Shown here one piece after another: positions 49,387 through 59,790 of a stretch of DNA of 64,000 bases (its first letter is position 1; each line of letters starts with the position of its first letter). Below the pieces are notes generated by a model, which saw only the letters and a list, made by a program, of their open reading frames with translations, made no database searches and was not told the DNA's origin. Source of the stretch: Medicago truncatula (Eukaryota > Streptophyta > Magnoliopsida > Fabales > Fabaceae); contig NC_053045.1 in the NCBI RefSeq assembly GCF_003473485.1, positions 42,264,494-42,328,493 of the forward strand. The letters run 5' to 3'. Both the position numbers and the translations under genes were made by a program.

Positions 49387-50424
49387 AAAAAAAGTGAATC
49401 GCCCATTAACTTGATGTTGTAAGGTTTTAGATAGAGATATGATGGTGGTGTCTCTCTCATTTGTATGGTTGTTCTTGATCCAATGTGGATGATCTCTCCG
49501 ACTCTTCTTATGATCCAACAATGGCATAGAGTCGATGGTTTGATTGATTCTTGTATTACAAGTCTTTCTGAGCAAGGTGTTCAACGGGTGTGTTATGTTG
49601 AGAGCAAGCAACGACGGGGTAAGTACATATGAATGAAAAAACTTCTATTTGAGGATAAACATACTCATATCAATATATGGATTCACACACTTGAGAGGAA
49701 GATTGTTTGTTTCAAGAGTAGTCTCACATTTGATGGAAATGTCAAAAGTAGAAAAAGTGGATGTAGAAAAAGTGGATGTTTGTATATGTGAAATGGTGAA
49801 GATGCATTATTTCTCTAATAATGGTTGCTTTTAACTCAATATAAATTATCTTCAAACTCCTCTAATAACTCAACAAAAAATACCACAAAAATAGAAAGAT
49901 AATACTCCTATATTATACCACTAAAAAGAGAAAGAAATAATAAGAGTGAAGTAATAGATGTAATAGGTTGGTGGGTGGGGGGATCACATGATGTATATAA
50001 ATATTCTTGGCTTTTTCATTCTTTAAACAATTTCATAGAAGCATAAATTCAATCACGATTTGATTTTTTTAGTAGTTTCCTTAACTGATGTCGATCATTT
50101 CCTTATTTCCTTTTTAGGGTGTTGCATTTTTTTAAAATTAATCTACTTATTTATTTTTTTAAAAAAAGAGGGAAAGTCGCGCACTTGAATGGTCATGAGT
50201 TGCACTTCCAAAATTTTGTCAGAGTATTAGAAATATTAAGTATTAGTTATTTTTTACTAATGTACTCATATTTATTGTATCTAAAATCACATAACAACTC
50301 AATTAACTATAATTATTAAAAGTATTTCAATAAATAAAATTTTATCATTGAATTTGAGCAAAATCCAAAGTAAAATGAGCAAATTGTTACAACACCTTTT
50401 AAAAAATTTCAATGCAAAATCCAC
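49387..50424. other. Distal part of the duplicated block upstream of copy A
   Basis: Sequence such as GGTGTCTCTCTC, GATCCAACAATGG and GAGAGCAAGCAA matches the region 55080-55330 upstream of copy B. The segment ending TTTCATAGAAGCATAAATTCAA (50031-50052) matches 57238-57259. No gene is supported. Confidence 0.5.
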
Positions 50425-50741
50425 CATATAAAATATAGTTTTAGTCCCTGCATGCCTCGTTTTGGTTTTAGTCCCTGTAAAAAAAAAAATTGTTTTTGTC
50501 CTTGCAAAATTTTTTGTTTTTGAAAATAGTCCCTGGCCCCACTTTTGTGATGATTTGCATACGTGGCACATTATAACTGAACCAATTTTGTAGTTTTTGG
50601 TCCCTGCAAAATATTGTTTTTAAAAAAGATCCCTGCAAAAACAAAAAATTTGAGGGACCAAAAACAATTTTTTTTTTTATTTTACAGGGACTAAAACCAA
50701 AACGAGTCATATTTTGAGGGACTAAAACCATATTTTAGCCT
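50425..50741. mobile_element. Foldback MITE, family of 57260-57568
   Basis: The left end AAATATAGTTTTAGTCCCTG and right end GGGACTAAAACCATATTTTAGCC are inverted and match the termini of the MITE at 57260-57568. About 317 bp; the left terminus is degraded and no clean target duplication is visible. Confidence 0.6.
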
Positions 50742-51248
50742 ATTTTTGTTATATCAATCTTGATAAATTTGGAAAATGCAATTCTCATTGGTTTTTGTTT
50801 AGTAGGTAGGTTCCATCCCTTTGGAGCTCTAAGCAACTTTCCAGGCCAAATTACTGCACCACTTCAACTTTCTGAGTTCCTAGAAGCACCATTTTTAACT
50901 TGTTCTGTGGAGATGTTAGTGAAGAATCCATTTTCTAGAGTCCAAAAGTCTAATTCTCTGTAACTCTTTCCATCTACATTTACAATCCTCAATGTAGGAT
51001 TCTGTAAAAGCTGTTCTAGTTTAAATTGAATTTCTCCACTTAAACCAATAAAAATGGTAAACACAATTTCTTTCTTGTAGTAATGTCTTTTTGTCATTAC
51101 CATTACCACTAGCCGTTCTGTCTATTGCATGTCCAACCATTTGAATGCTATCATATGCTTGCAAACCATAAAATCCTAGGTTGCGGTTACCTTCCTCAGT
51201 TCATTGCAAAAAGCTCTCATGAACTGAGCCTCAAAATCTTTATACTCG
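50742..51248. other. Spacer between the A and B duplicated blocks
   Basis: No gene recognised. The minus-strand frame at 51109-50864 (AEIQFKLEQLLQNPTLRIVNVDGKSY-like composition) overlaps a + strand region resembling coding sequence in short stretches. It may be a gene fragment, but no family was identified. Homology with the copy A flank resumes at about 51249. Confidence 0.3.
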
Positions 51249-51506
51249 TTGAAGTAGCAAGGAAAACAATTCCTAAGAGACAACCCACCCATGGAAAAAA
51301 GAAAATACAACGGAAAACAAAAATACAACAAAAAAAAGTGGAAGACCAGGATACAAAGCAAGAGTGCCAAGTGATGGAGATCCAAGGAAAGCTAACACTC
51401 ATCGAAGAGTAGGAGGCTATTTGTCCAAGCAAAATAAGGGTTCCATCGAACACTCGTACAAAGTGCTGTTGAAAATGTGTCTAAAACATGAAAGAGTAAA
51501 ATTGTT

Positions 51507-54382
51507 TCATGGCTCCGGTTGCATTTTCTTACATTCTTCTCGAGCTTCCTGGAAAAGAAAAGTAGACACATATCTTTCACCGAAGCTTGGGAATATAACC
51601 TGCAATAAGTAAAAACTTGTGGGGTATTAAAATGAAAATAAAATATTTACGTCTGCAAATTTGAAAGTTTCTGAAAATAACAGAATATAATCAGATTGGG
51701 AGAAGAGAGACATATAATCCATCTCTGCCATTGTTTACATACCATCCAAGGTCGATCAATTAAACTCCTTACATAATAATTATTTTTTTTTGTGAGGAAA
51801 TATGCATACCACAATAAGCTTTCCCTCATTTTCAGGTCTCTTAGCAGCACCTGAAGAAATTCCCACCTGATTTCCAATGGTAAGAATGTAAGTAAGGATC
51901 AAAGTATAATGCCAACAGTTAATCAAGATACAAAAGTTCTTATGCCCTGCATTAATTATGCTTTAATATAATGTCCTGTGCAAGATTGTTTCAAGCTGCT
52001 TTGGCATGTAACTGTGTAAGTGCACATGATAGCTAAAAAGATGAGCATAAAGCACTAACCAGCATGCCTTCCTGGAGTGCTATTAGCTTTTCAGTTTTGA
52101 CAGATTCTTCCCCGGATATCTGCAAAAGTTGCCACATGCAGACAATCAGAAGAGAATGTCTTGATAAATCAGAATGATGCATTGGATTTTGATGATAGCA
52201 TTAAAAAAAAGGCACATGAACACACCGCTATAACTTCATCAAGGATTTTTTTATCCAAATTCTTGGGCACAAAACCAGATCCAATACCATGAATTATGTG
52301 AGGTCCTGTGATTTAGCAGGAAAAAATAAATAGATAATTGCTCTTTAAAGGAAATAACATATTAGACTTGGAATTGTAGAAACTTATTCTATTTCTTACC
52401 TGGCTTTCCACCTGAAAGTACGTTGCATTCGAGAGGCTCTACACCGATACACTGATTGATACATAGAGAATAAAATGTTAAACGGAAATCAACAAGCTAG
52501 GTAGAAAGCTTCTCTTGAGAATGATTTACCTTTATTTTTGGATTTTGTTGTTTTAGGAATCTACCAGCTCCAGAAAGAGTTCCACCAGTTCCAATTCCCA
52601 CGACTAAAATATCTACTTTTCCTTTTGTATCTTTCCATATCTCTGGCCCGGTATTCTCAAAATGCACCTTAGGATTTGAAGGATTATCAAATTGTTGAAG
52701 CATGTATACATTAGGTGTATTTTTTACAATTTCTTCAGCTTTTTGAATTGCTCCACTTATAGCCTTGGAATATTCGGTCAAAACAAGCTCAGCTCCAAAT
52801 GCTTTCATAAGAACTCTTTTTTCTAAACTCATTGAAACAGGCATTGTCAAAATGAGTTTATAACCTTTAGTAGCTGCGACAAAGGCAAGACCAATTCCTG
52901 TGTTCCCACCGGTAGGTTCTACCAAAATACTCTGAAGTGCATACCAGAAACAGGTCATTAACAGTCATGAGAGATAATATTGTTTTTTTGTTTTAATACT
53001 CGTGCACAAGTAATTAACAATGCACATGATTAGTCATTCTATCGTATTTTACTTTACCAGGTGTTATGAGTCCTTTTTGCTCTGCATCAAGGATCATGCT
53101 ATAACCTATCCTGCAAGAAAACAAATCAGAAACAATAAAATACAAAAAATAGAGATAGATTGAATTGAACCTTTATATGCAAATTTATGTGGACATATAT
53201 TAATACCACCCGGTGTTGTCAATTGCAAGAAAATAACAGTTTGTTCAAATTATGCTGAGCAATGATGTTGTTATAGTTGTTGTTTACACCTAAAAATAAT
53301 GACGTTGTAACGCTATGCTAATAATGCTAAGCAATGGTGCTATATCAGCTAATTAGTTGTACAGAACATTTAAGTTCGACGGTAACCGCCTCGCGACCCC
53401 ACAAAACCAGCACTATTGGGCTTGGCCCGATAGCGGAAACCTGATAACAAGTGGCCCAATAGATCTTGTAGAGGCTCTGATATCATCTTAGAAATCGTGT
53501 TTGAGCCTAACACAACCCCACAAAACCGGCTTCTGATGTGAGGATTGCCCCCATTTATAAACACATTGTCAGGGGCTGAATCCCTGGTTTATACCACTGC
53601 TTGCCGTTTTTCCACCCAATCTTAGAGTTGAAGTTCCGACTTCCTTTAAGAAAAAGACACTTAAGGCTTCAGGATAAATTCTGGAAAAAACTATTGCTAG
53701 ATATAGCATTACTGATAAAAATATGGGATTTAGATTGCATGCAGTCCTGCCGCTGGGACAGATCTCACCGTTTGGTTAAGATAAGACGTTTCAAATTTAA
53801 AGTGTGTATTCTAATATTTAATGTGAACATTCAGATTGATCGATCTTAAAAAGGAAATATAGAAAGGTCCAAAAATATCACCGAGGTCCAAAAATATCAC
53901 CCGTTGACTGACCAACAAATATAGAAAGGAAACAAAAAAAAAATGCAAGATAATGGAACCAAAATGTTTAAAAAGGAAGAAGAGAACGATTAATGTTGTC
54001 ATACACACACATCTACCTGTCTTTGACACTACAACAAGGCTCCATAACCTCAAGCTTTGCAGCAATGTTAGCAACTGAGCCCTTAGTGATACTCTTCAGG
54101 TAAACCATTGGCGTTTTTCCTATGAGTTGTGCCATGCAAGCAGCAAAAAAAATGGAGATTCATCACCGAATTGCATGCTACAAAATAAGAAAAAACAAAA
54201 CAAAAATAGTGTGTGAAACCGACCTGTGTAATATCATCGGCAATATTGAGAACATCGTTGCTAGTTTGGGATTCGACATAAACAGTGGAAGACGAAAAGA
54301 TCCTGGTGGAGCTGAAACAGTGGCTGATACGGCCAGCACGCAAAGCACAAGTCAAAGACTTGACTAAGGAGGAAGAAGCCAT
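51507..54382 (-). pseudogene. Cysteine synthase copy B, probable pseudogene
   Basis: It has the same nine-exon layout as copy A: 54382-54224, 54126-54017, 53110-53053, 52931-52530, 52451-52400, 52305-52226, 52119-52060, 51866-51810 and 51599-51507 (minus strand). All frames stay open. Two lesions stand out. The acceptor of intron 1 reads CAA instead of CAG (mutated base at 54127); the nearest downstream AG (54121-54120) would delete 7 nt and shift the frame. Exon 8 lacks 24 nt, removing eight residues between GISSG and AKRPEN, the helix beside the cofactor. Other changes include IQGIGAG to IHGIGSG and AGIGTGGT to VGIGTGGT. The TGGNTG loop and the missing intron are shared with copy A. If correctly spliced it would give 356 aa. 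Start and presequence ([18 protein letters not shown]) are preserved. Confidence 0.8.
53366..53600 (-). repeat. LTR/TRIM-like fragment in intron 2 of copy B
   Basis: Absent from the equivalent intron of copy A. On the minus strand it includes TGATATCAGAGCC (near 53470), close to a tRNA-Met primer-binding site, with GC-richer sequence (GGGCCAAGCCCAATAGTGC) alongside. This suggests a miniature LTR element. Borders were not resolved. Confidence 0.4.
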
Positions 54383-55436
54383 TGTTGTTTGTTGAGAATT
54401 CTCAGATCACATAACATTGTTAAAAGAAGATAAGGTACACGCACGAAATGCACAAGATCATGGTTGATTGTGTTTGTTTATTTTAATATTACTCCATGAT
54501 TGCAGTACAGTAAAAGATAGATTAAAATATCTATTAACACTGAGATAGTGAAATATAATATTTGAATCCCTCCATGATTGAAATATTTTTTATAACCACT
54601 TTTCTGGCCCTGTCTGCTCTCACCTAATGCCAACTTGAATTCTACAAACCACCGCCAGTACTTAACGACTCAAGGGCTTTAGTTATTTTTGAGAAATAAT
54701 TCCCTTCAAGTTAAGAGTGATATAAAGAACTAAAATTCATACTTGTCAAGATTTCATGCACCATCCAAGAAGGGTTTCATTTCATTGTTGTTCATTTGTA
54801 TATTCTTTCTTCACTGCACAATTGTCTCGGAAATGAGTGCAAACTGCTAAGTCTAAATGCCTTGAATAAATTGTTTTCGTGAGTTCCAAGGCAAGATAGG
54901 ACAATATATGATGTGTAGCAGCATATGACACGAGTAATAGCTTAATGGTTAGATCAAGATTTAACAAAAATTTCACACCCGACCAAATGCACATTAATTT
55001 TCGTATTGGGTAGTTTACTGCAATGGAGTAGCTTGACTGCTTTAACATTCAATAGAATGAAGTTGTGTTTTCCAGTAAAAAAAATTGCAAATGGCTTAGA
55101 TGGAGATGTGGTCTCTCTCACTTGTGTGGTTGTTCTTGGTCCAATGTGAATGATCTTCTGAACTCTTATCATGGTCCAACAATGGTATAGAGCTGATGGT
55201 TTGACCGTCTTCTTGTAGTGCATGTGCAAGTCTTCTGGACCAAGGTGTTCACGCGGTGTGTCCTGATGAGAGCAAGCAATGACGGTGCAAGTAGATATGA
55301 ATGAAAAAGCTTCTGTTTGAGGAGAAGCGTATTCATATGAATTGATTGACTCACACTTAAGAGGAATATTATTTGTATTTCAAGAGTGAGAGTCTCACAT
55401 TTGATGGAAAAGTTAAAAGTGGATGTTGAACACTGC
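54383..55436. other. Upstream region of copy B (duplicated with copy A)
   Basis: Presumed promoter and leader of copy B, closely similar to 48758-49080 and 49420-49640 upstream of copy A. No other gene is supported. Confidence 0.5.
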
Positions 55437-55692
55437 TTCCTCCGTTTCAAAATGAGTGTCACTTTAGCTAAAATATTTATTTCAAAATGACATTTTCAAT
55501 ACAACTTTATTTTTTTTCTTCCAACTTTACCCTCTCCAACTTTTCTCTCACACAATTTTCAATGCAACTTTAAGTTTGTCTTTTTCTTATAAAGTAAGGG
55601 CAGTTTAGTAAAAGTGTTATATCTAATGATTATTTCATTTCATTCCTTAATCTGGATGCAATTGACTAAAGCGACACTCATTCTGAAATGGA
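55437..55692. mobile_element. Stowaway-like MITE
   Basis: Left end TTCCTCCGTTTCAAAATGAG pairs with right end GCGACACTCATTCTGAAATGG. Same arm family as 11656-11937. It is absent from the corresponding place upstream of copy A. About 256 bp. Confidence 0.65.
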
Positions 55693-56004
55693 TGGAATAT
55701 ATAAGTAAAATGATTCATAAACTTGTCAACATGCATTGTCTCTCTCACTTTTTTGTTGTTCATAACCCAATATGAATAATCCCTCAAATTCATCTAATGA
55801 TCCAACAAAATAACACAAGATAGGAAGATAATACTCCTTTTGTCTTATTGTGACTGCCCCATTTGCTTTTGGAAAATAATTCTTAAACACCTAAAATTCA
55901 ATCTACCGCTAAAAAGAGAGAAATAAAGAGAGTGATCGATGTTGTTATATGTAATATAGGTTGGTGAAGTGATGGGAAAAGAGAAATAGAGAAAAATGAT
56001 GCTC

Positions 56005-56275
56005 GTCATCTCATAATTATTGTCTCTTTAGCATCTTTTTTTTTTTAAAAAATAATTGTCACTTTACAATACCAATTTAACATTTTTTTTTTTTTTCCAC
56101 TATTATACCCTTATTTATTGAATTTTATTCAACTTAACTACTCCACTAACTACAATTAATAAGAGTGTTTTAGTAAATGCTACTAATTTTACCATTGAAA
56201 TCAATACAATTAATCATTTCTTTAATAATCGTGCACAAACTTTAAACGATTAATATTGTGAGACGGAGGGAGTAT
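56005..56275. mobile_element. Possible MITE
   Basis: The right end TTGTGAGACGGAGGGAGTA is typical of TA-inserting MITEs. A left arm could be ATCTCATAATTATTGTCTC near 56008 or TACTCCTTTTGTCTTATTG near 55832. Pairing is imperfect, so the limits are uncertain. Confidence 0.35.
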
Positions 56276-56288
56276 GTTTAAATCGTTA

Positions 56289-56481
56289 TAGAAAAATGGG
56301 AAATGTTAATCAGTGCCCTCAGGGCAATGGTTAAGGAAGCAAATATAGTAATCTCGTATTGAAACTTGTGCATTCAACTCCTCAAAAGTCTAAAAAGTGG
56401 TATTTTCAACTTAAAACTTTCTTTTTTTTGTTTCCTTAACCATTGCCCTGAGGGCACTAGTTAGCATAACCCTAGAAAAAT
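56289..56481. mobile_element. Mutator-type MITE with perfect 9-bp target duplication
   Basis: The element at 56298-56472 (175 bp) is flanked by TAGAAAAAT on both sides (56289-56297 and 56473-56481). Its arms contain GCCCTCAGGGCAATGGTTAAGGA and the complementary TCCTTAACCATTGCCCTGAGGGC-like sequence. It is the best-preserved member of the family at 12175, 30096 and 36857. Confidence 0.85.
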
Positions 56482-56495
56482 TAAAGGTATACAAA

Positions 56496-57207
56496 TACTC
56501 CCTCCGTTTCTTTTTAATTGTCACTTTTAGAGAAATTTTTTGTTCCTATTTAACTGTCACTTTCAAAATTCAATGCAACATTAAATGTTTTACCGATATT
56601 ACCCTTAGATATTTATTGCGGAGAGAGAAACATATGAAATGAAAAATATTAAATTAATAAGACCATTATAGTAAAAATGAAAACAATTGTATCAAAAGTA
56701 GTAACATTTATTGATTGTCTTAGTTTGTGTAAAGGGAGCTTCTACGGTGCAGTCAGGAAACTGACTTTTTTGAAAAAGTTAATTTTGATTTTAATGTTTG
56801 ATTCATTTTTAAATTGTTGATTACTGATTAATGATCAATAGTATATTCATCTAGTAATGCTTGCAACATCTTGGACTTATAGGTACTATTTTATCGTTGG
56901 AATCTTTAACATGCAAATAGAGTTGATGATATTATGTGATAGCTTTAAGTGTTACACTTTGTAGGGTGTTACGCTTAGAACAAGGTATGATAAAATTATA
57001 TTAAGTGTAATTTTGTTAACCGGATGAATTGATGATATTATGAGGCTGAACTTTTAATGTCATTCTACAAACAGTGGGGTGTTACTCATTACATTTTTTA
57101 TGTTATAGTGTTAACTTCACCAAAAAAGTCATTCTTATGACTTCACCATAGAATTTTCCTTGTGTAAAATGTCAAAAAGTGACAATTAAAAAGTAACGGA
57201 GATAGTA
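56496..57207. mobile_element. Stowaway-like MITE carrying a nested element
   Basis: Left end TACTCCCTCCGTTTCTTTTT and right end AAAAAGTAACGGAGATAGTA are inverted with TA borders. Subtracting the nested insert (56734-57159) and one copy of its target duplication leaves a MITE of about 277 bp. Confidence 0.7.
56725..57168. mobile_element. TIR element nested in a MITE, 9-bp target duplication
   Basis: The element at 56734-57159 (426 bp) has inverted ends GGGAGCTTCTACGGTGCAGTC and GACTTCACCATAGAATTTTCC (imperfect). It is flanked by TTGTGTAAA on both sides (56725-56733 and 57160-57168). It is non-coding, and the 9-bp duplication fits the Mutator superfamily. Confidence 0.75.
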
Positions 57208-57250
57208 TAAATTCATTTTACTTAATTCTTTAAACAATTTCATAGAAGCA

Positions 57251-57577
57251 TAAATTCAAGGCTAAAATATGGTTTTAGTCCCTGCAAATATGTCTCGTTT
57301 TGGTTTTAGTCCTTGTAAAAAAAAAATTGTTTTTGATCCCTGCAAAATTTTTTGGAGGGACTATTTTCAAAAACAAAAAATTTTGCAGGGACCTTTTTTA
57401 AAAATAAAATATTTTGCCGGGACCAAAAACTACAAAATTGGTTCAGTTATAATGTGCCACGTATGCAAATCATCACAAAAGTGGGGTCAAGGACTATTTT
57501 CATAAACAAAAAATTTTGCAGGGACAAAAACAATTTTTTTTTACAGGGACTAAAATTATATTTTAACCTAAATTCAA
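57251..57577. mobile_element. Mutator-type MITE with perfect 9-bp duplication and a preserved empty site
   Basis: The element at 57260-57568 (309 bp) has inverted ends GGCTAAAATATGGTTTTAG and CTAAAATTATATTTTAACC. It is flanked by TAAATTCAA at 57251-57259 and 57569-57577. The duplicated block next to copy A still holds the unoccupied site TAAATTCAA once, at 50044-50052. The frames at 57269-57588 are repeat sequence, not genes. Confidence 0.88.
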
Positions 57578-58276
57578 TCATGATTTGATCGTTGAGTACC
57601 CCTATGCCAATCTTGTCGGCTTCTCCTTAGATAACACATTTTCTTCAATTGATTCTTCTAAAACAGGTTTATAAAACAAAATGAAACTGATTTTTAAAAT
57701 CTCTCTTCTTCATAATATTGTCAACTTCATCGCTACTCGCTAGTGGCATGAAGCATGAGTATTATTGAGGATATTTTTATTAGGGTGTTACATTTTTTTG
57801 TTTAAAGGCAAATTAATATACTTGTTTTTTTCAAAAATAAAATGAGAGAAAGTTGTACACTTTGAGTGGCCGCTTCACACTACATAGTAGCTTTTTCTTT
57901 AGAATATTAACCAAGTGTTAATTAATTATTTTTTCTTTCTAATCTCAAATCATCTTAATACTCCATTAACTATAATTAATAAAAATATTTTAGTAAATAA
58001 ATTGCTTATCTTTTGAGCATGTGATTTATTATAAGTTTATATTTAAATGCAATTTTTTCCCACATTCACAGGCATATAATTCCTATATTAGAACGTGGGG
58101 TTAAAAACATATACACAGACATCCAACCTCGTTTACCATACAGACAGCACAACGATTGAATATGAAATGCAATGTGACTACTGCGCCAGTCAACAAATGA
58201 GCTCTTGCATATTTGTATAACTGATAACTTTTGTGACAACTTTATTTTTTTACTCTTTTTATTGGTAAAAAAATAA
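57578..58276. other. Duplicated flank beyond copy C
   Basis: No gene supported. From about 58015 rightwards it is related to 44205 onward, the 3' flank of copy A. Confidence 0.45.
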
Positions 58277-58588
58277 GGCTTAATTGCACTTTTGGACCCC
58301 TATCTTTTCAAAAGTTGCGGTTATGGACCCCTAACTAATTTAAATACAAAAGAGTCCCCTATGTTTTGATTCTTTGGCAGTTTTGAACCCCCAGTCCAGT
58401 GTTGACTCGGTCAACGCTGACGTGGCACCCTAAGTGATGTGCCACGTGTCAATTTTTTTTTTATTTTGCCTTGGGGGGCCAAAACTGCCAAAGAATCAAA
58501 ACATAGGGGGCTGTTTTGTATTTAAATTAGTTAGGGGCCCATAACCGCAACTTTTGAAAAGATAGGGGTCCAAAAGTGCAATTAAGCC
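58277..58588. mobile_element. Mutator-type foldback MITE
   Basis: 312 bp with inverted arms over 100 bp long, starting GGCTTAATTGCACTTTTGGA and ending with the complement. The flanks AAAAAATAA and AAAAAACAA match at 8 of 9 bases. It is followed by an AT then AG microsatellite (about 58598-58646). It is absent from the related flank near 44430. Confidence 0.7.
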
Positions 58589-58592
58589 AAAA

Positions 58593-58597
<5 letters not shown>

Positions 58598-58645
<48 letters not shown>

Positions 58646-58646
58646 T
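58598..58646. repeat. Compound (AT)n(AG)n microsatellite
   Basis: About 13 TA units run directly into about 10 AG units, adjacent to the MITE at 58277-58588. Confidence 0.9.
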
Positions 58647-59790
58647 GAAAAGAGATGATAATTACATCATGTTAGTATAAGAGAGAAAGTTGTTCTAAAA
58701 TTATCACAATAGTCATACAAATATCAATTTCTCGTTCTTGCATTAATTTGGAGATGATTGATATGATACATTATGGTGGCTTAGAGACTTCAATGTTCAT
58801 TTTCTTTCATGCAAGCACAAGCACTTATGATCATAGGGGTGCCATGCATTGATACGACATTAACACATGTGATTACATTTAATTAATTTCTTCAAATTAT
58901 TACTAGTGTCGATGCAACTTTGTTGCATTTGATGTCATGTATGTGTTAGTTTTTTCATAGACTCGATGTTATTTAGACTGGGGGAACTGCATTTGCTTAT
59001 TTGCAGCGAGAAATGATATATGTACGACCATTTTATAACAACTTTTGTGATAACTTTATCTCTCATACTCACATTATATTTTCACTTTATCTATATTGTT
59101 ATGACTTTCGTGCCAATACATACTTTTCTTTGTAATAATGTGGTTGTCTGTTAAGCTGTCAAACAAATAAATGTTCAAATAACACAACTCATTTGCAGCA
59201 GTCTCTTCCTTCTTGTTCATGTCATGGTGTCTAAAAGCAAAAACAATACACCTAATTGTTTTACACGTAGCAATAATGATGTAGACTGTACAATTTTCTC
59301 TTATTTTGTTGTGTTTTTAGATTGGCAAAGCCAGAAGATGACTAATTGGTCAACATTCTTCCCCCATTTGTTTCTTTTATTACAGATTTATTTGCAAACG
59401 TTGAATTGGTGATTTGGTTTGACAGCTTCAAACATTAGCTAGTCTAGAAAAGGTGCACATTAAAAGCAAAAGATAAACTTTGTTTCATCCATTATTTTTG
59501 AACTAAGAACATTATGCAGAATTTTTCAACACATAAAGAAGACTAATACCATTCATAATCCATCAAAAAGTTTTGCCCTCCAAAATGCTAGGATATTCGG
59601 AAACTGTATTGTTGAAGGGCCGTTGATCAGTGGCATGTTTAAAATCTAATGACCAGTTCAGAAGCTTCTAATTTCTTAAATATCAAAAAAATGAGAAACG
59701 GGTAACATGGATATGTCACATAGTCATGCCTTACAACATGGAAGATGATTGTGAAAAATGTGTCTGAAACCTGAAACGTGTAAAATTATT

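Noticed and set aside
57269..57588. Two overlapping 78-codon frames with repeated FCRDQ/FAGT peptides
   Set aside because: They are translations of the Mutator-type MITE at 57260-57568; similar frames occur on the other strand in its relative at 50425-50741.
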